A stretch of DNA of 47,083 nucleotides from an uncultured Candidatus Actinomarina sp. (GTDB taxonomy: Bacteria; Actinomycetota; Acidimicrobiia; Actinomarinales; Actinomarinaceae), in NCBI GenBank assembly GCA_902510995.1, contig CABXDL010000007.1, positions 1-47,083 of the forward strand, written 5' to 3'. Below the pieces are notes generated by a model that saw nothing but the letters and a program-made list of their open reading frames with translations, was not told the DNA's origin and did not search any database. The position numbers and the translations under genes are program-made. Position 1 is the first letter of the stretch, and the number at the start of each line of letters is the position of its first letter. This document shows, piece by piece, positions 28,938 through 37,815 of this stretch.

Positions 28938-29039
28938 TTACCCCGCTCGAAGGAAAGCGGTTGTTAACTGCCATACTAAAACAAAAATAATCACAGCAGT
29001 TCTTTTAGAAACCTTACGACCTTTTAACCAATCCATCAT
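28938..29039 (-). CDS. Small (33 aa) single-TM protein
   Basis: Reading the minus strand gives MMDWLKGRKVSKRTAVIIFVLVWQLTTAFLRAG*: basic N-term plus hydrophobic span. TAA ends 2 nt before the ATG of the nucleoside hydrolase. Not in the ORF track (too short). Confidence 0.45.
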   Translation of the reverse strand: MMDWLKGRKVSKRTAVIIFVLVWQLTTAFLRAG

Positions 29040-29156
29040 TATCAATTAAACCATAATATATCGTTTAAAGCTGGGTTGTCTAAGCTTATACAAAAATAAA
29101 GTGTATTATTTATTAAAGAGTGTCAGAATATTAAGATTGCGTCAGTTAATGAAAAA

Positions 29157-31193
29157 ATGTCTTCGATAGTAAAAAAACTAACAACAAATCGAAGCCTTGT
29201 TTTAATACTATTTTGTATTATTTATTTGTTTCCCGCTAGGGGCCTAGGAGTTCTTTCAGGCATTCCATACAATACAGAAACTAAATTAGCTTCGTTATTT
29301 ATTTTTGTAATTTTATTATTTAAGAACTTTAAAGAAAAAAAGAACCTATATCTTTTTACAATATTGTTTCTAATAAAAATATTCTTAATCTTTTTTCCAG
29401 CTAATGGTTGGGAAGTATGTATTGAAAGCGAAATAACACCAAAAAAAGAATCCTACACTTTTCCTCTCGAAAAAAAAGAATGTGAAATGAGTTTCGATTC
29501 AGTCTTTACCGACAAAACTATAATTTTGGATAAAGTTAACTTTTCCTCTCAAAATATTGAGTATGAGTTTCTAGGCGTTAATAGTTCAAATTTTCCTCTT
29601 AGTTATTTAAATCAATCAGCATATAATTTTTACGATAAAAATAGATTTTGGCTTCCCTTTTCAACTACATTAATTAAAAACCCTATTGAACAATCAACTA
29701 TAGAGATTGAGTATATAGGTGATTTACTTGTCTCTGTTGATAACTCAATCTCTGTATTCCCAAGTAATTATATAAATTCAGAAACAATAGAGATAGTTAT
29801 CCCAAAGGACACAGTGAGTATTGAAATTAAATATAAATTTTCAAAAGGTGAATATTTTGAAAATCAAAATTCTATGACATATAAAGAAGTCTCATTAAAC
29901 AATATCGATGTTAATTATGCAAAATTAATTATTAATGAAGAACAAAATAATAACTTCGATTTACTCCTTATTTTTCAAGTATTTTTTCTTTCTATGATGT
30001 TATATATAAATAGAGTTGTCTTAACGGATTTAAGAAAAAATAAATCAATTCTTATATTGATTTTAATTCTTACAAGTTTAATTTTTAAACAACAATTAAA
30101 TCAAATTAACTTTCTTAATTTTTCAATATTTACATTTGTAGGGTATTTCTTTATTTTTTATTTATATAAATACACAAACAGGAAAGAAGGGTTCTTATCT
30201 CTTTTAAATATTTATTTATTAATTAGACATTTTTTCACAGATCCTCCTTGGGATTTAAATAGTCTTTTTGTTAAATTTGGAGGGTCAGATAGTTTAACTT
30301 ATGAAAACTTTTCCAGGTTGATAATCGAAGGTGATTTATTTAGAGGAGGCGAGAATATATTTTTCTACTCTCCGGGTTATAGGTACTTTTTAACTATTTT
30401 TCATATCATTTTTGGAGAGAACTGGATTACTATATGGACTTTAATTTTATCTTCGGTAATTTTTATGGTTTTATATTTTTCAGAAGAACTTACATTATTA
30501 AGATTCCTAACAATTGTTTTTCTATTGTCGGACACTGTTAGAGCAGTATTTGTAGTTGGAATGTCAGAAACTATAGCCTTGCTATTTGTAGTTGCTTCTT
30601 TATATTCTTTAAAATTTTATAAAAACAATTATTTACTTATTTTTCTAATTTCTACATTTGTTTTGATTAGACCAAATTTACTATTCCTATCTATATTATT
30701 TTTTCTATCAAATTATAAAATATTTAATAAGAAACAGAACTTTATGTACTTTTGTATTCTTCTTCTTCCTTTAATGCACAACATATATTTTGGAAGATCA
30801 TTTGTTTTATTTACAAACTCTTTTTTAACACCATTTTCTTTAAATTTTGATCCAATTAAAAATCTAAATTATATAATTTTTAATCCTTTTAATTCAGACA
30901 TTGTTTCCAATATAGGAATCCAACAAGCACTTCTAGGTTTCCTTATTGTAATTATTGGTGTTTTAAATTTAGTTAACTTAATTAAGAATAAAAATATAGA
31001 TAAAAATAGTCTTACATTCATTTACGCTCTAAGTGTTATTCTTCCTTATCTTGTTTATGATCCAAGTATTTTCTTTCCAAGACATTTAATAATAGCAATA
31101 TCATTGGTTGGCCTTACTAATCTCTCAATAACAAAGGTTTTAAAATCTAATCATAAATTGAAAAGGGAATCGGCGAGGACTCCCTTTTCGTGA
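29157..31193 (+). CDS. Large multi-pass membrane protein, GT-C-like with N-terminal non-TM domain
   Basis: Starts ATG. 'GGSDSLTYENFSRLIIEGDLF...FFYSPGYRYFL' acidic loop and many TMs; about 190-residue beta-rich-looking segment after the first TMs. Confidence 0.5.
   Translation: MSSIVKKLTTNRSLVLILFCIIYLFPARGLGVLSGIPYNTETKLASLFIFVILLFKNFKEKKNLYLFTILFLIKIFLIFFPANGWEVCIESEITPKKESYTFPLEKKECEMSFDSVFTDKTIILDKVNFSSQNIEYEFLGVNSSNFPLSYLNQSAYNFYDKNRFWLPFSTTLIKNPIEQSTIEIEYIGDLLVSVDNSISVFPSNYINSETIEIVIPKDTVSIEIKYKFSKGEYFENQNSMTYKEVSLNNIDVNYAKLIINEEQNNNFDLLLIFQVFFLSMMLYINRVVLTDLRKNKSILILILILTSLIFKQQLNQINFLNFSIFTFVGYFFIFYLYKYTNRKEGFLSLLNIYLLIRHFFTDPPWDLNSLFVKFGGSDSLTYENFSRLIIEGDLFRGGENIFFYSPGYRYFLTIFHIIFGENWITIWTLILSSVIFMVLYFSEELTLLRFLTIVFLLSDTVRAVFVVGMSETIALLFVVASLYSLKFYKNNYLLIFLISTFVLIRPNLLFLSILFFLSNYKIFNKKQNFMYFCILLLPLMHNIYFGRSFVLFTNSFLTPFSLNFDPIKNLNYIIFNPFNSDIVSNIGIQQALLGFLIVIIGVLNLVNLIKNKNIDKNSLTFIYALSVILPYLVYDPSIFFPRHLIIAISLVGLTNLSITKVLKSNHKLKRESARTPFS
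31160..31189. terminator. Perfect 9-bp stem-loop at the gene's 3' end (hairpin H1)
   Basis: GAAAAGGGA ... TCCCTTTTC with 12-nt loop; overlaps the last codons of the 29157 gene. Confidence 0.5.
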
Positions 31194-31220
31194 CAAAGTA
31201 CTAGTGATAGAAACTTTGTC
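31192..31220. other. Perfect 8-bp stem-loop (hairpin H2)
   Basis: GACAAAGT ... ACTTTGTC, 13-nt loop, directly after H1. Confidence 0.45.
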
Positions 31221-31296
31221 TCTTGAAGTTTACTTATTAATCATTGTAAAATAGTTAAATCTTATATTACTGATACATCTTGTAATATTTGACTTG

Positions 31297-31331
31297 GAAA
31301 AAGGGAGTTCTCTGTCTGAGCTCCCTTTTTC
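31297..31331. terminator. Bidirectional terminator-like hairpin (H3)
   Basis: GAAAAAGGGAG ... CTCCCTTTTTC, 11-bp perfect stem, A-/T-rich outer arms, between two convergent genes. Confidence 0.65.
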
Positions 31332-31401
31332 GTTGTAATATTGTTACTCAAGATTTCCTGAAGAGTTAAGTTTGAGGATATAGATAATTGTTTTAACTTA
31401 G

Positions 31402-32325
31402 TTATGATAAATTCACACTCGTAAATAAATCAATAAATTGATTGAATCCTTCAGGTATTGTATATTTTTGAGCTTTCTCAAAAGCATATTCAGTTTCTAC
31501 CTGAGCTTTATTAAATTCATTAACTTCAAAAATAGCATTTTCATGAAGAATCTCCGGAGCGACACCAACCCTTGTAGACAATATTGGTGTTTTTGTAATT
31601 GAACATTCTAAAATTGCTTGAGGCCCGCCTTCTATTCTTGATGTAACTAAATATAAATCTAAAATATTATAAAGTTTATTCACTACATCTAATGATGCCA
31701 TTTCAAAATACTTATAAGGTATACCGATTTCTTTTAAGTTATTAATTAAATAGTTTCTTCTTTTGCCAGAAAGAATTACTTTTAATTTATTATTCTTTTT
31801 GTACTCTTCTTTAATCAAATCCAAAAATATATCCGGCCCTTTTATGAGTTTTGGTGAAATCAAATCATGTCCTTCAGTATCTCTCTGAAAACTTCCAATA
31901 AGATAATCTTCTTTATCCAAATTAAAACTTTCTCTTAAGCTTTCTTTTTCTTCTATTTCAAACCAATCGTTTTGATTAACCCAAAAAGGAATAGAAGTGA
32001 TTTTTTTGTTCGTAAGTGTTGATAGTTGAGTCTTTGTAAATTGAGATATCACATGATACTCATCTACATATTGATCTAAATTAAGAAAATTTTCTTTTTC
32101 TTTTTCTCCAAATTTATTAAATTCAAAATGATAATAGGAACAAACTACTTTTTTGTTTTTTAAGTGTCTCTTAGGAATTTTTTTCCAAATCCAAGGTGCT
32201 ATTACCCAAATAATATCTGCTTCTCTGATTTTATTAGTTGAGATAGAGTTATTGAATTGATACCATTCTTCCCTCACCCTATCAACAATCCATGATTCAT
32301 TGATTTTGCTTAAATATATCTTCAT
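31402..32325 (-). CDS. Glycosyltransferase family 4 protein
   Basis: 'SGKRRNYLINNL', 'LYLVTSRIEGGPQAILECSITKTPILSTRVGVAPEIL'. ORF track start (32421) overlaps the divergent gene; ATG at 32325 (MKIYLSK) preferred. Confidence 0.8.
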   Translation of the reverse strand: MKIYLSKINESWIVDRVREEWYQFNNSISTNKIREADIIWVIAPWIWKKIPKRHLKNKKVVCSYYHFEFNKFGEKEKENFLNLDQYVDEYHVISQFTKTQLSTLTNKKITSIPFWVNQNDWFEIEEKESLRESFNLDKEDYLIGSFQRDTEGHDLISPKLIKGPDIFLDLIKEEYKKNNKLKVILSGKRRNYLINNLKEIGIPYKYFEMASLDVVNKLYNILDLYLVTSRIEGGPQAILECSITKTPILSTRVGVAPEILHENAIFEVNEFNKAQVETEYAFEKAQKYTIPEGFNQFIDLFTSVNLS

Positions 32326-32404
32326 TACTTTGCTATTAAAACTAATCTTTTTTGGTGTGTAGTTGGCATCCTTATTTATAATACATGTTTTAAACTGCTT
32401 ATAT

Positions 32405-33370
32405 ATGAAAAATATTCTCATAACAGGAATAACTGGACAAGATGGGGTTTTCTTAACCTCTGAAATATTAAAAAATAATCCTAACCTTAATATCTATGGT
32501 GTCTCAAGGAAGAAAAATAATTCTTTATTTCTTAACAAATTAAACACGATTATAGAGACCCCCACAGAATCAATTAAATTATTAAATGTAGATTTAAATA
32601 ATTATGAAGAAACTAAAAAATTAATTCAAGATACAAGACCTGATTTTGTTTATAACTTAACGGGACCAAGTTCTGTATACGATTCCTTAAAAAAGGCTTC
32701 GACGACTAAATCTTTAATAGTTAATATCTTTGATAACTTAACTAAAGCAATTATTGAAGAGTCTTTGTTTTCTAATTTTTATCAGGCCTCTTCATCTGAA
32801 ATGTTTGGAATTGATGATGATAAAAAATTACATGAGGAATCAAGCTTTAATCCAAATTCTCCTTATGCAGAAGCAAAATTAGAGAACCATTTTAAAGTAT
32901 TAAAACTATCTGAAAAGTATGAATGGAAAATCTTTTCAGGAATAATGTTTAATCATGAATCACAATTTAGAGAAGATAACTATCTTTTTATGAAAATAAT
33001 AAAAGGAGCTATAGATATAAAAAACAAAAATATAGACAAGCTGACATTAGGAAGTCTTGACTATATAAGAGATTGGAGTTACGCAGGAGACACATCTAAA
33101 GCAATATATAAGATTGTTAATGAAGGAAAGTCTAATGCCTATGTTATTGGTTCAGGGAAAGGTCATAAAATAAAAAATATTGTTGAAATCGTGTTTGACC
33201 GATTTAATTTAGATATAAACAAATACATAGATGTTGATGAATCGTTAATTAGAAAAGGAGATCCAAAAAGTATTGTATCAAATCCATTAAAAATTCAAGA
33301 AGAACTAAATTGGTCTACAGAAGTTAGTTTTGAAAAACTTGTAAATATTTGTATTGATTCAAGAATATAA
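32405..33370 (+). CDS. GDP-mannose 4,6-dehydratase-like NAD-dependent epimerase/dehydratase
   Basis: 'ILITGITGQDGVFLTSEIL', 'YQASSSEMFG', 'SPYAEAK', 'LGSLDYIRDWSYAGDTSKAI'. ATG at 32405 preferred over ORF-track start 32363. Confidence 0.85.
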   Translation: MKNILITGITGQDGVFLTSEILKNNPNLNIYGVSRKKNNSLFLNKLNTIIETPTESIKLLNVDLNNYEETKKLIQDTRPDFVYNLTGPSSVYDSLKKASTTKSLIVNIFDNLTKAIIEESLFSNFYQASSSEMFGIDDDKKLHEESSFNPNSPYAEAKLENHFKVLKLSEKYEWKIFSGIMFNHESQFREDNYLFMKIIKGAIDIKNKNIDKLTLGSLDYIRDWSYAGDTSKAIYKIVNEGKSNAYVIGSGKGHKIKNIVEIVFDRFNLDINKYIDVDESLIRKGDPKSIVSNPLKIQEELNWSTEVSFEKLVNICIDSRI

Positions 33371-33468
33371 ATACATTTTTAACTTATTCATCTACAATTA
33401 TCGCTCATTACTGAGGACAACCTCGAAGTAAATAACCCTACCTAGCGCACATTAAAACATTGAGCAGG

Positions 33469-33490
33469 TGACAGTTTTGTGACAGTTTTG
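33469..33490. repeat. 11-nt tandem repeat TGACAGTTTTG x2
   Basis: Direct reading: gTGACAGTTTTGTGACAGTTTTGa, 23 bp from the tRNA-Phe 3' end. Confidence 0.8.
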
Positions 33491-33512
33491 ATTAAATAAT
33501 TAAAAAACCTTG

Positions 33513-33585
33513 TGGCCAGAGGCAGAATCGAACTGCCGACCCCTTGTTTTTCAGACAAGTGCTCTACCGACTGAGCTATCTGGCC
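33513..33585 (-). tRNA. tRNA-Phe (GAA)
   Basis: Reverse complement GGCCAGATAGCTCAGTCGGTAGAGCACTTGTCTGAAAAACAAGGGGTCGGCAGTTCGATTCTGCCTCTGGCCA folds as a cloverleaf. Confidence 0.95.
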
Positions 33586-33590
33586 TTAAG

Positions 33591-33665
33591 CGGGGACGAC
33601 GGGATTCGAACCCGCGACCTCCTGCGTGACAGGCAGGCGTAAACTCCAGACTTTACCACGCCCCC
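33591..33665 (-). tRNA. tRNA-Asp (GTC)
   Basis: Reverse complement GGGGGCGTGGTAAAGTCTGGAGTTTACGCCTGCCTGTCACGCAGGAGGTCGCGGGTTCGAATCCCGTCGTCCCCG; anticodon stem CCTGC/GCAGG. Confidence 0.93.
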
Positions 33666-33734
33666 ATAACCTTTAAATTATAACTGAAAAAAAAACTTCA
33701 ACGTAATAAAAATATAGACAATAATATAAGTAAT

Positions 33735-35171
33735 GTGAGATTAAAAAGTTACTTAAAATACCTTACGAGATTCTTGTTTCTTCAAGTTTTACTAACATTC
33801 TTAACTATTTATTATTTTGATAATTTTTTAATTTATAACCAAGAAATTAAACAAAATATTTACTTAAACCTGATTGAAGATGCTACTAGGTTCATGCCAT
33901 TTATAAACTCAGAATTTATTACCATAGACTCATTTTTTGTACTAGCTATTTTTATATTTTTAATTATTTTGTTTTCAACAAAATTTTATACATATGTAAA
34001 TGAGTTGAGTTTCTCTATAAATAGAAACTTAATAGATGAATATTTTCAATTATATCTTTTGTGGACAAGTTATTTATTTGTAATATTTTATATTTTCCGC
34101 TTTGAAAGTGTATCTAGAGGCTATTTGTTCATCTATTCTTTTTTGATACCTTTTATATTATTAATTTTTAGAAATACAGAATTTATTTCTTCATTATTAG
34201 GAAGGTCTGTAACAAATGAAGCATTTATAACATTCAACTTAGATGATAATTCAAATTTTAGAAACTTAAGATTATTAACATTTAGAAAAAATATAGGTTC
34301 TTTTAATATAAGAAATTTCAATAACCCTGATAATTTAATAAAAAAAATAGACAAAATTAATAAAGAAAACAAGATTAATTTAATAATTATAAATTTAGAT
34401 ACTATAAAAACAATAAACGAGAAAATTGAAAAATATTTGATTCTATTAAATAAAAAAATATTGTTGATCTCTAAAAATAAGCTGAATTTTAAAAATAAAT
34501 TTATTTATAGATATGAATTGATAGACGGAAGAAATCTTATTTATTTTAATAACGATGTGCAATATGGTTCAAAATATATATTAAAAAGAATTATTGATAT
34601 AGTGCTTTCAATTTTTGGAGTAATTTTGTTTTTACCAATTTCTCTATTAGTTATCTTTTTAATATTAATAACTGATGGATATCCATTCTTTATTAAACAA
34701 AGAAGAGTAGGTTTACATGGCAATCACTTTAATATGTTGAAATTTAGAACAATGAAAAAAGACTCTCACAAATTAAGAGACTCTTTGGAAGATTTAAATA
34801 AAGGAAAAGGTCCATTATTTAAAATTGAAGATGACCCAAGAATAATAAAAAAGCTCAAATTTATTAGAGAATTTAGTTTAGATGAAATACCTCAATTCAT
34901 AAATGTACTTAAAGGAGATATGTCAATAGTTGGACCTAGACCTTTATTTGATGATGACACTAAACTTTTTGACACTAGCTACATGAGAAGATTAAATGTT
35001 CTTCCTGGTATTACAGGACTATTGCAAATTAACGAAAGAAATACCGATGATTTTTCAACTTGGTATAAATATGATATTGAATATATTGAAAATTGGAGTC
35101 TTTATTTAGATTTAAAAATTATCTTAAGAACTCCGCTTGCTATATTTTCTAAGAAAATAAAAGGACTGTAG
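33735..35171 (+). CDS. Polyprenyl-phosphate sugar phosphotransferase (WbaP/WcaJ-like)
   Basis: GTG start. 'KFRTMKKDSHKLRD', 'IREFSLDEIPQFINVLKGDMSIVGPRPL', 'LPGITGLLQI', 'YIENWSLYLDLKII'. Confidence 0.9.
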   Translation: MRLKSYLKYLTRFLFLQVLLTFLTIYYFDNFLIYNQEIKQNIYLNLIEDATRFMPFINSEFITIDSFFVLAIFIFLIILFSTKFYTYVNELSFSINRNLIDEYFQLYLLWTSYLFVIFYIFRFESVSRGYLFIYSFLIPFILLIFRNTEFISSLLGRSVTNEAFITFNLDDNSNFRNLRLLTFRKNIGSFNIRNFNNPDNLIKKIDKINKENKINLIIINLDTIKTINEKIEKYLILLNKKILLISKNKLNFKNKFIYRYELIDGRNLIYFNNDVQYGSKYILKRIIDIVLSIFGVILFLPISLLVIFLILITDGYPFFIKQRRVGLHGNHFNMLKFRTMKKDSHKLRDSLEDLNKGKGPLFKIEDDPRIIKKLKFIREFSLDEIPQFINVLKGDMSIVGPRPLFDDDTKLFDTSYMRRLNVLPGITGLLQINERNTDDFSTWYKYDIEYIENWSLYLDLKIILRTPLAIFSKKIKGL

Positions 35172-35178
35172 AGAGCTG

Positions 35179-35251
35179 TGGGTCGGGTGGGAATCGAACC
35201 CACGACCTTGAGCTTAAAAGGCTCCTGCTCTACCAATTGAGCTACCGACCC
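35179..35251 (-). tRNA. tRNA-Lys (TTT)
   Basis: Reverse complement GGGTCGGTAGCTCAATTGGTAGAGCAGGAGCCTTTTAAGCTCAAGGTCGTGGGTTCGATTCCCACCCGACCCA; loop CTTTTAA. Confidence 0.93.
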
Positions 35252-35306
35252 TATCAAATAATAAAGAATAGTACCTTAAAAAGAATTTAAGTGAAAAAAA
35301 TAATTA

Positions 35307-35612
35307 TTATTCTTCTTCTATTTTAGAATCATACACATCTGTTATCTTTTTACTAACTTGTCTAAATGAAACTAACAGTTCATTATTTATTTTTTCAACA
35401 ATATCCTTTGTTTCATTTTTTATCTGCTCATCCTTTATGGTCGATTCTATTGAAGACAAAATATTCTTAAAAAGATCTGAAGTATTTTCAATAGTATCTC
35501 TTAATGAATCTTTTAAATCCTCAACTAAATCTTCATTATCAACTTTATTTTTTATTTTTTTTGTAACATCTGAAACTTCTTTTGATATCTCAGACCAATT
35601 ATTGTTTTCCAT
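35307..35612 (-). CDS. Small charged, probably helical/coiled-coil hypothetical protein
   Basis: 101 aa, Lys/Glu/Asp rich, no TM, regular hydrophobic spacing. Confidence 0.5.
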   Translation of the reverse strand: MENNNWSEISKEVSDVTKKIKNKVDNEDLVEDLKDSLRDTIENTSDLFKNILSSIESTIKDEQIKNETKDIVEKINNELLVSFRQVSKKITDVYDSKIEEE

Positions 35613-35631
35613 ATAAGAAATTATAAGTTAT

Positions 35632-36492
35632 TTATAATTTTGATTTATCTTTAAATTTTAATCCTGGATTTCTTTTTATTCTTTGCTGAGCCCACCTTGC
35701 AGGAGCTATAAGTCTAAAAAATGGAGGCAAAAAAGGTCTAATAATTTTTAATAATGATAAGTTAAAGTTAACTAGAAGCTTTTTATATTTTGTATTTTTT
35801 ATCCCGTATATTTCTTTAAATTCTTCAGGAAGAGAATTAAAAGCAGTAAAAGCAATGAACGGCCATATTGGTTTTATGTGTATAGGGACAGGACCTCCAG
35901 CAATTATTTCTTTTACATCCCTTCCAACATCAGTAAGTAGAATATAATCTTTTTCTCTAGATTTTTGAATGACCCAGTCTCTTAATTCATTATGTGTCTT
36001 TGGAGTTAAGTTCTTATCAACTAATACCAATTCTGCAGCCTTCATGTTCTCTTTGTGATATTGATTTTTTTGTTTTTCTGTTAATTTTTTAACTGTTTTT
36101 TCATAAAAATATATTGAAGAAATTTGTAAGCAAGCATGAACCCACAAAAGTTGTTCGTGGTCAAGTGCATCATAGTTACCCCCTGTCACCTCGTCTTTGC
36201 CTTTAATGACTTCATGAAGTTTATTAATCCTTAAAGCGCTCTCGTCTGCCTCTTCTTTTGTTCCAAAAGTAACTGAATTTTGTAATGATAAGGTCCTAAT
36301 CAATCGTTTCCATGGGTCTCTCTGGTAGAAGGAAGTTTGTCTTGCCCCAGCAGCAATTAAAGGATGGGCAGCATGCATCAACAAAGCTCTTGCTCCACCA
36401 AAAAGAACTGTTATTTCTTTATTTACTTTCCACATCATAGACTTTGGTCCAAAATATCCTGGATCTGCTTTCATATATATAAATTTTATCAA
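35632..36492 (-). CDS. MpaB/DUF2236-family oxygenase-like protein
   Basis: 'NKEITVLFGGARALLMHAAHPLIAAGARQTSFYQRDPWKRLIRTL' and 'DHEQLLWVHACLQIS' are characteristic DUF2236 segments. Confidence 0.8.
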   Translation of the reverse strand: MIKFIYMKADPGYFGPKSMMWKVNKEITVLFGGARALLMHAAHPLIAAGARQTSFYQRDPWKRLIRTLSLQNSVTFGTKEEADESALRINKLHEVIKGKDEVTGGNYDALDHEQLLWVHACLQISSIYFYEKTVKKLTEKQKNQYHKENMKAAELVLVDKNLTPKTHNELRDWVIQKSREKDYILLTDVGRDVKEIIAGGPVPIHIKPIWPFIAFTAFNSLPEEFKEIYGIKNTKYKKLLVNFNLSLLKIIRPFLPPFFRLIAPARWAQQRIKRNPGLKFKDKSKL

Positions 36493-36577
36493 TATAAAGA
36501 TGTATTAATAATCAATAGAGTTTTTTTAAAAAGTTATTTTATGTGTTTATGGCTCATATACTCAATTAAAGATAGAA

Positions 36578-37690
36578 ATGTTAAATAAGATTGTATATAT
36601 TACTTACCAAACTTTTCCTGCTGATACAGCAAATAGCCTGCAAACAATATCAAATATAAAATATTTTATAAAAAACAAAATAAAAGTTGACCTGTTTTTC
36701 CCATTAAGAAGTGTAGAAAGCACTGACGAAATTGAAACTTTACATAAATTTTATGATTTCACAGAAAACTTTAACTGTGTGGGGGTAAGGCATCCTTACC
36801 CTCATGGAAAAGTTAGATTTTTTAAAGCTATATCATTTCATATAAGTCATTTCCTTTGGGCTAAAGCCATTACTGGTGATTTAATAAATGTATATGATGA
36901 GAATACTCAATTTTTTACTCGTTCAGATTGGGTTGCCTACTTCTTAGCTAGAAAAGATTTAAAGGTTGTATTTGAATGTCATCAAACTTCTAAAGTTAGA
37001 AATTATGTAATCAAAAAAATCAAATTTTATGAAAATGTTAAATTAATTTTCTTAAATGATAATCTAAGTAAGTTCTATAAACATCCTAAAAATTCTTTAA
37101 TAGCTCATAACGGTGTAGACTCTGAAATTTTTTCATCAAGTAAGATAGCAAAAATACAAAATTCAATTATCTTCGTTGGTAATTTATCAAGATTTAATAA
37201 GTCAAGAGGACTTGAGTCTATTATTAAATATTTTTCTTCAATTGGTTTAAATAGAACTTTTTCTTTAGATGTAGTTGGAGGCCCAGAAGAACAAGCAAAA
37301 AAATTAAAAAAAATTGTAGATGAGAATAACCTTAACGGTTCGATTAAAGTCCACGGAAGACTTAATAGAAAGGAAACCATAGAAATAATACAAAAATCAT
37401 CTTTTGGTTTATTAGTTAATTCTCAAGAAAATTCGCACTCTTATAATTTCACTTCTCCACTTAAATACTTTGAATATCTTTATGGAAATTTAAATGTGAT
37501 AGCTGTAGACTTTCCCTCTCACAGGGCGTTACCTTATGCTAATAAAATCTCATTTTATGATTTAGACGATGAAAAAAGTTTCTTTAATGCATTAAATAAT
37601 GCTCAAAACACCAAACCACTTAATATAAATGAATTAAGTTCAATAACGTTAGAGGCTAGAACAAAAAATATTCTTAAATTCTTAAATTAG
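36578..37690 (+). CDS. Glycosyltransferase family 4 protein
   Basis: 'YITYQTFPADTANSLQTISN', 'IIFVGNLSRFNKSRGLESII', 'SHSYNFTSPLKYFEYLYGNLNVIAVDFPSHRAL'. Confidence 0.8.
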   Translation: MLNKIVYITYQTFPADTANSLQTISNIKYFIKNKIKVDLFFPLRSVESTDEIETLHKFYDFTENFNCVGVRHPYPHGKVRFFKAISFHISHFLWAKAITGDLINVYDENTQFFTRSDWVAYFLARKDLKVVFECHQTSKVRNYVIKKIKFYENVKLIFLNDNLSKFYKHPKNSLIAHNGVDSEIFSSSKIAKIQNSIIFVGNLSRFNKSRGLESIIKYFSSIGLNRTFSLDVVGGPEEQAKKLKKIVDENNLNGSIKVHGRLNRKETIEIIQKSSFGLLVNSQENSHSYNFTSPLKYFEYLYGNLNVIAVDFPSHRALPYANKISFYDLDDEKSFFNALNNAQNTKPLNINELSSITLEARTKNILKFLN

Positions 37691-37692
37691 AG

Positions 37693-37766
37693 CACGCCTG
37701 GAGGGACTCGAACCCCCAACCCTCTGATCCGAAGTCAGATGCTCTATCCAATTGAGCCACAGGCGC
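37693..37766 (-). tRNA. tRNA-Arg (TCG)
   Basis: Reverse complement GCGCCTGTGGCTCAATTGGATAGAGCATCTGACTTCGGATCAGAGGGTTGGGGGTTCGAGTCCCTCCAGGCGTG; stem TCTGA/TCAGA, loop CTTCGGA. Confidence 0.93.
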
Positions 37767-37815
37767 AGGAATTTCTTTTAATCTAATTTTTATACTTTCT
37801 ATAATAGGTTCCATA

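Noticed and set aside
32326-32421. Head-to-head overlap of the GT4 and GMD-like genes suggested by the ORF track
   Set aside because: Both ORFs have better downstream starts (32325 and 32405), leaving a normal divergent intergenic region.
34133-34723. Minus ORFs 34133..34372 and 34541..34723
   Set aside because: Antisense to the sugar transferase gene with clear motifs.
36364-36588. + ORF 36364..36588
   Set aside because: Antisense to the MpaB-like gene and running into the GT4 start; no support.
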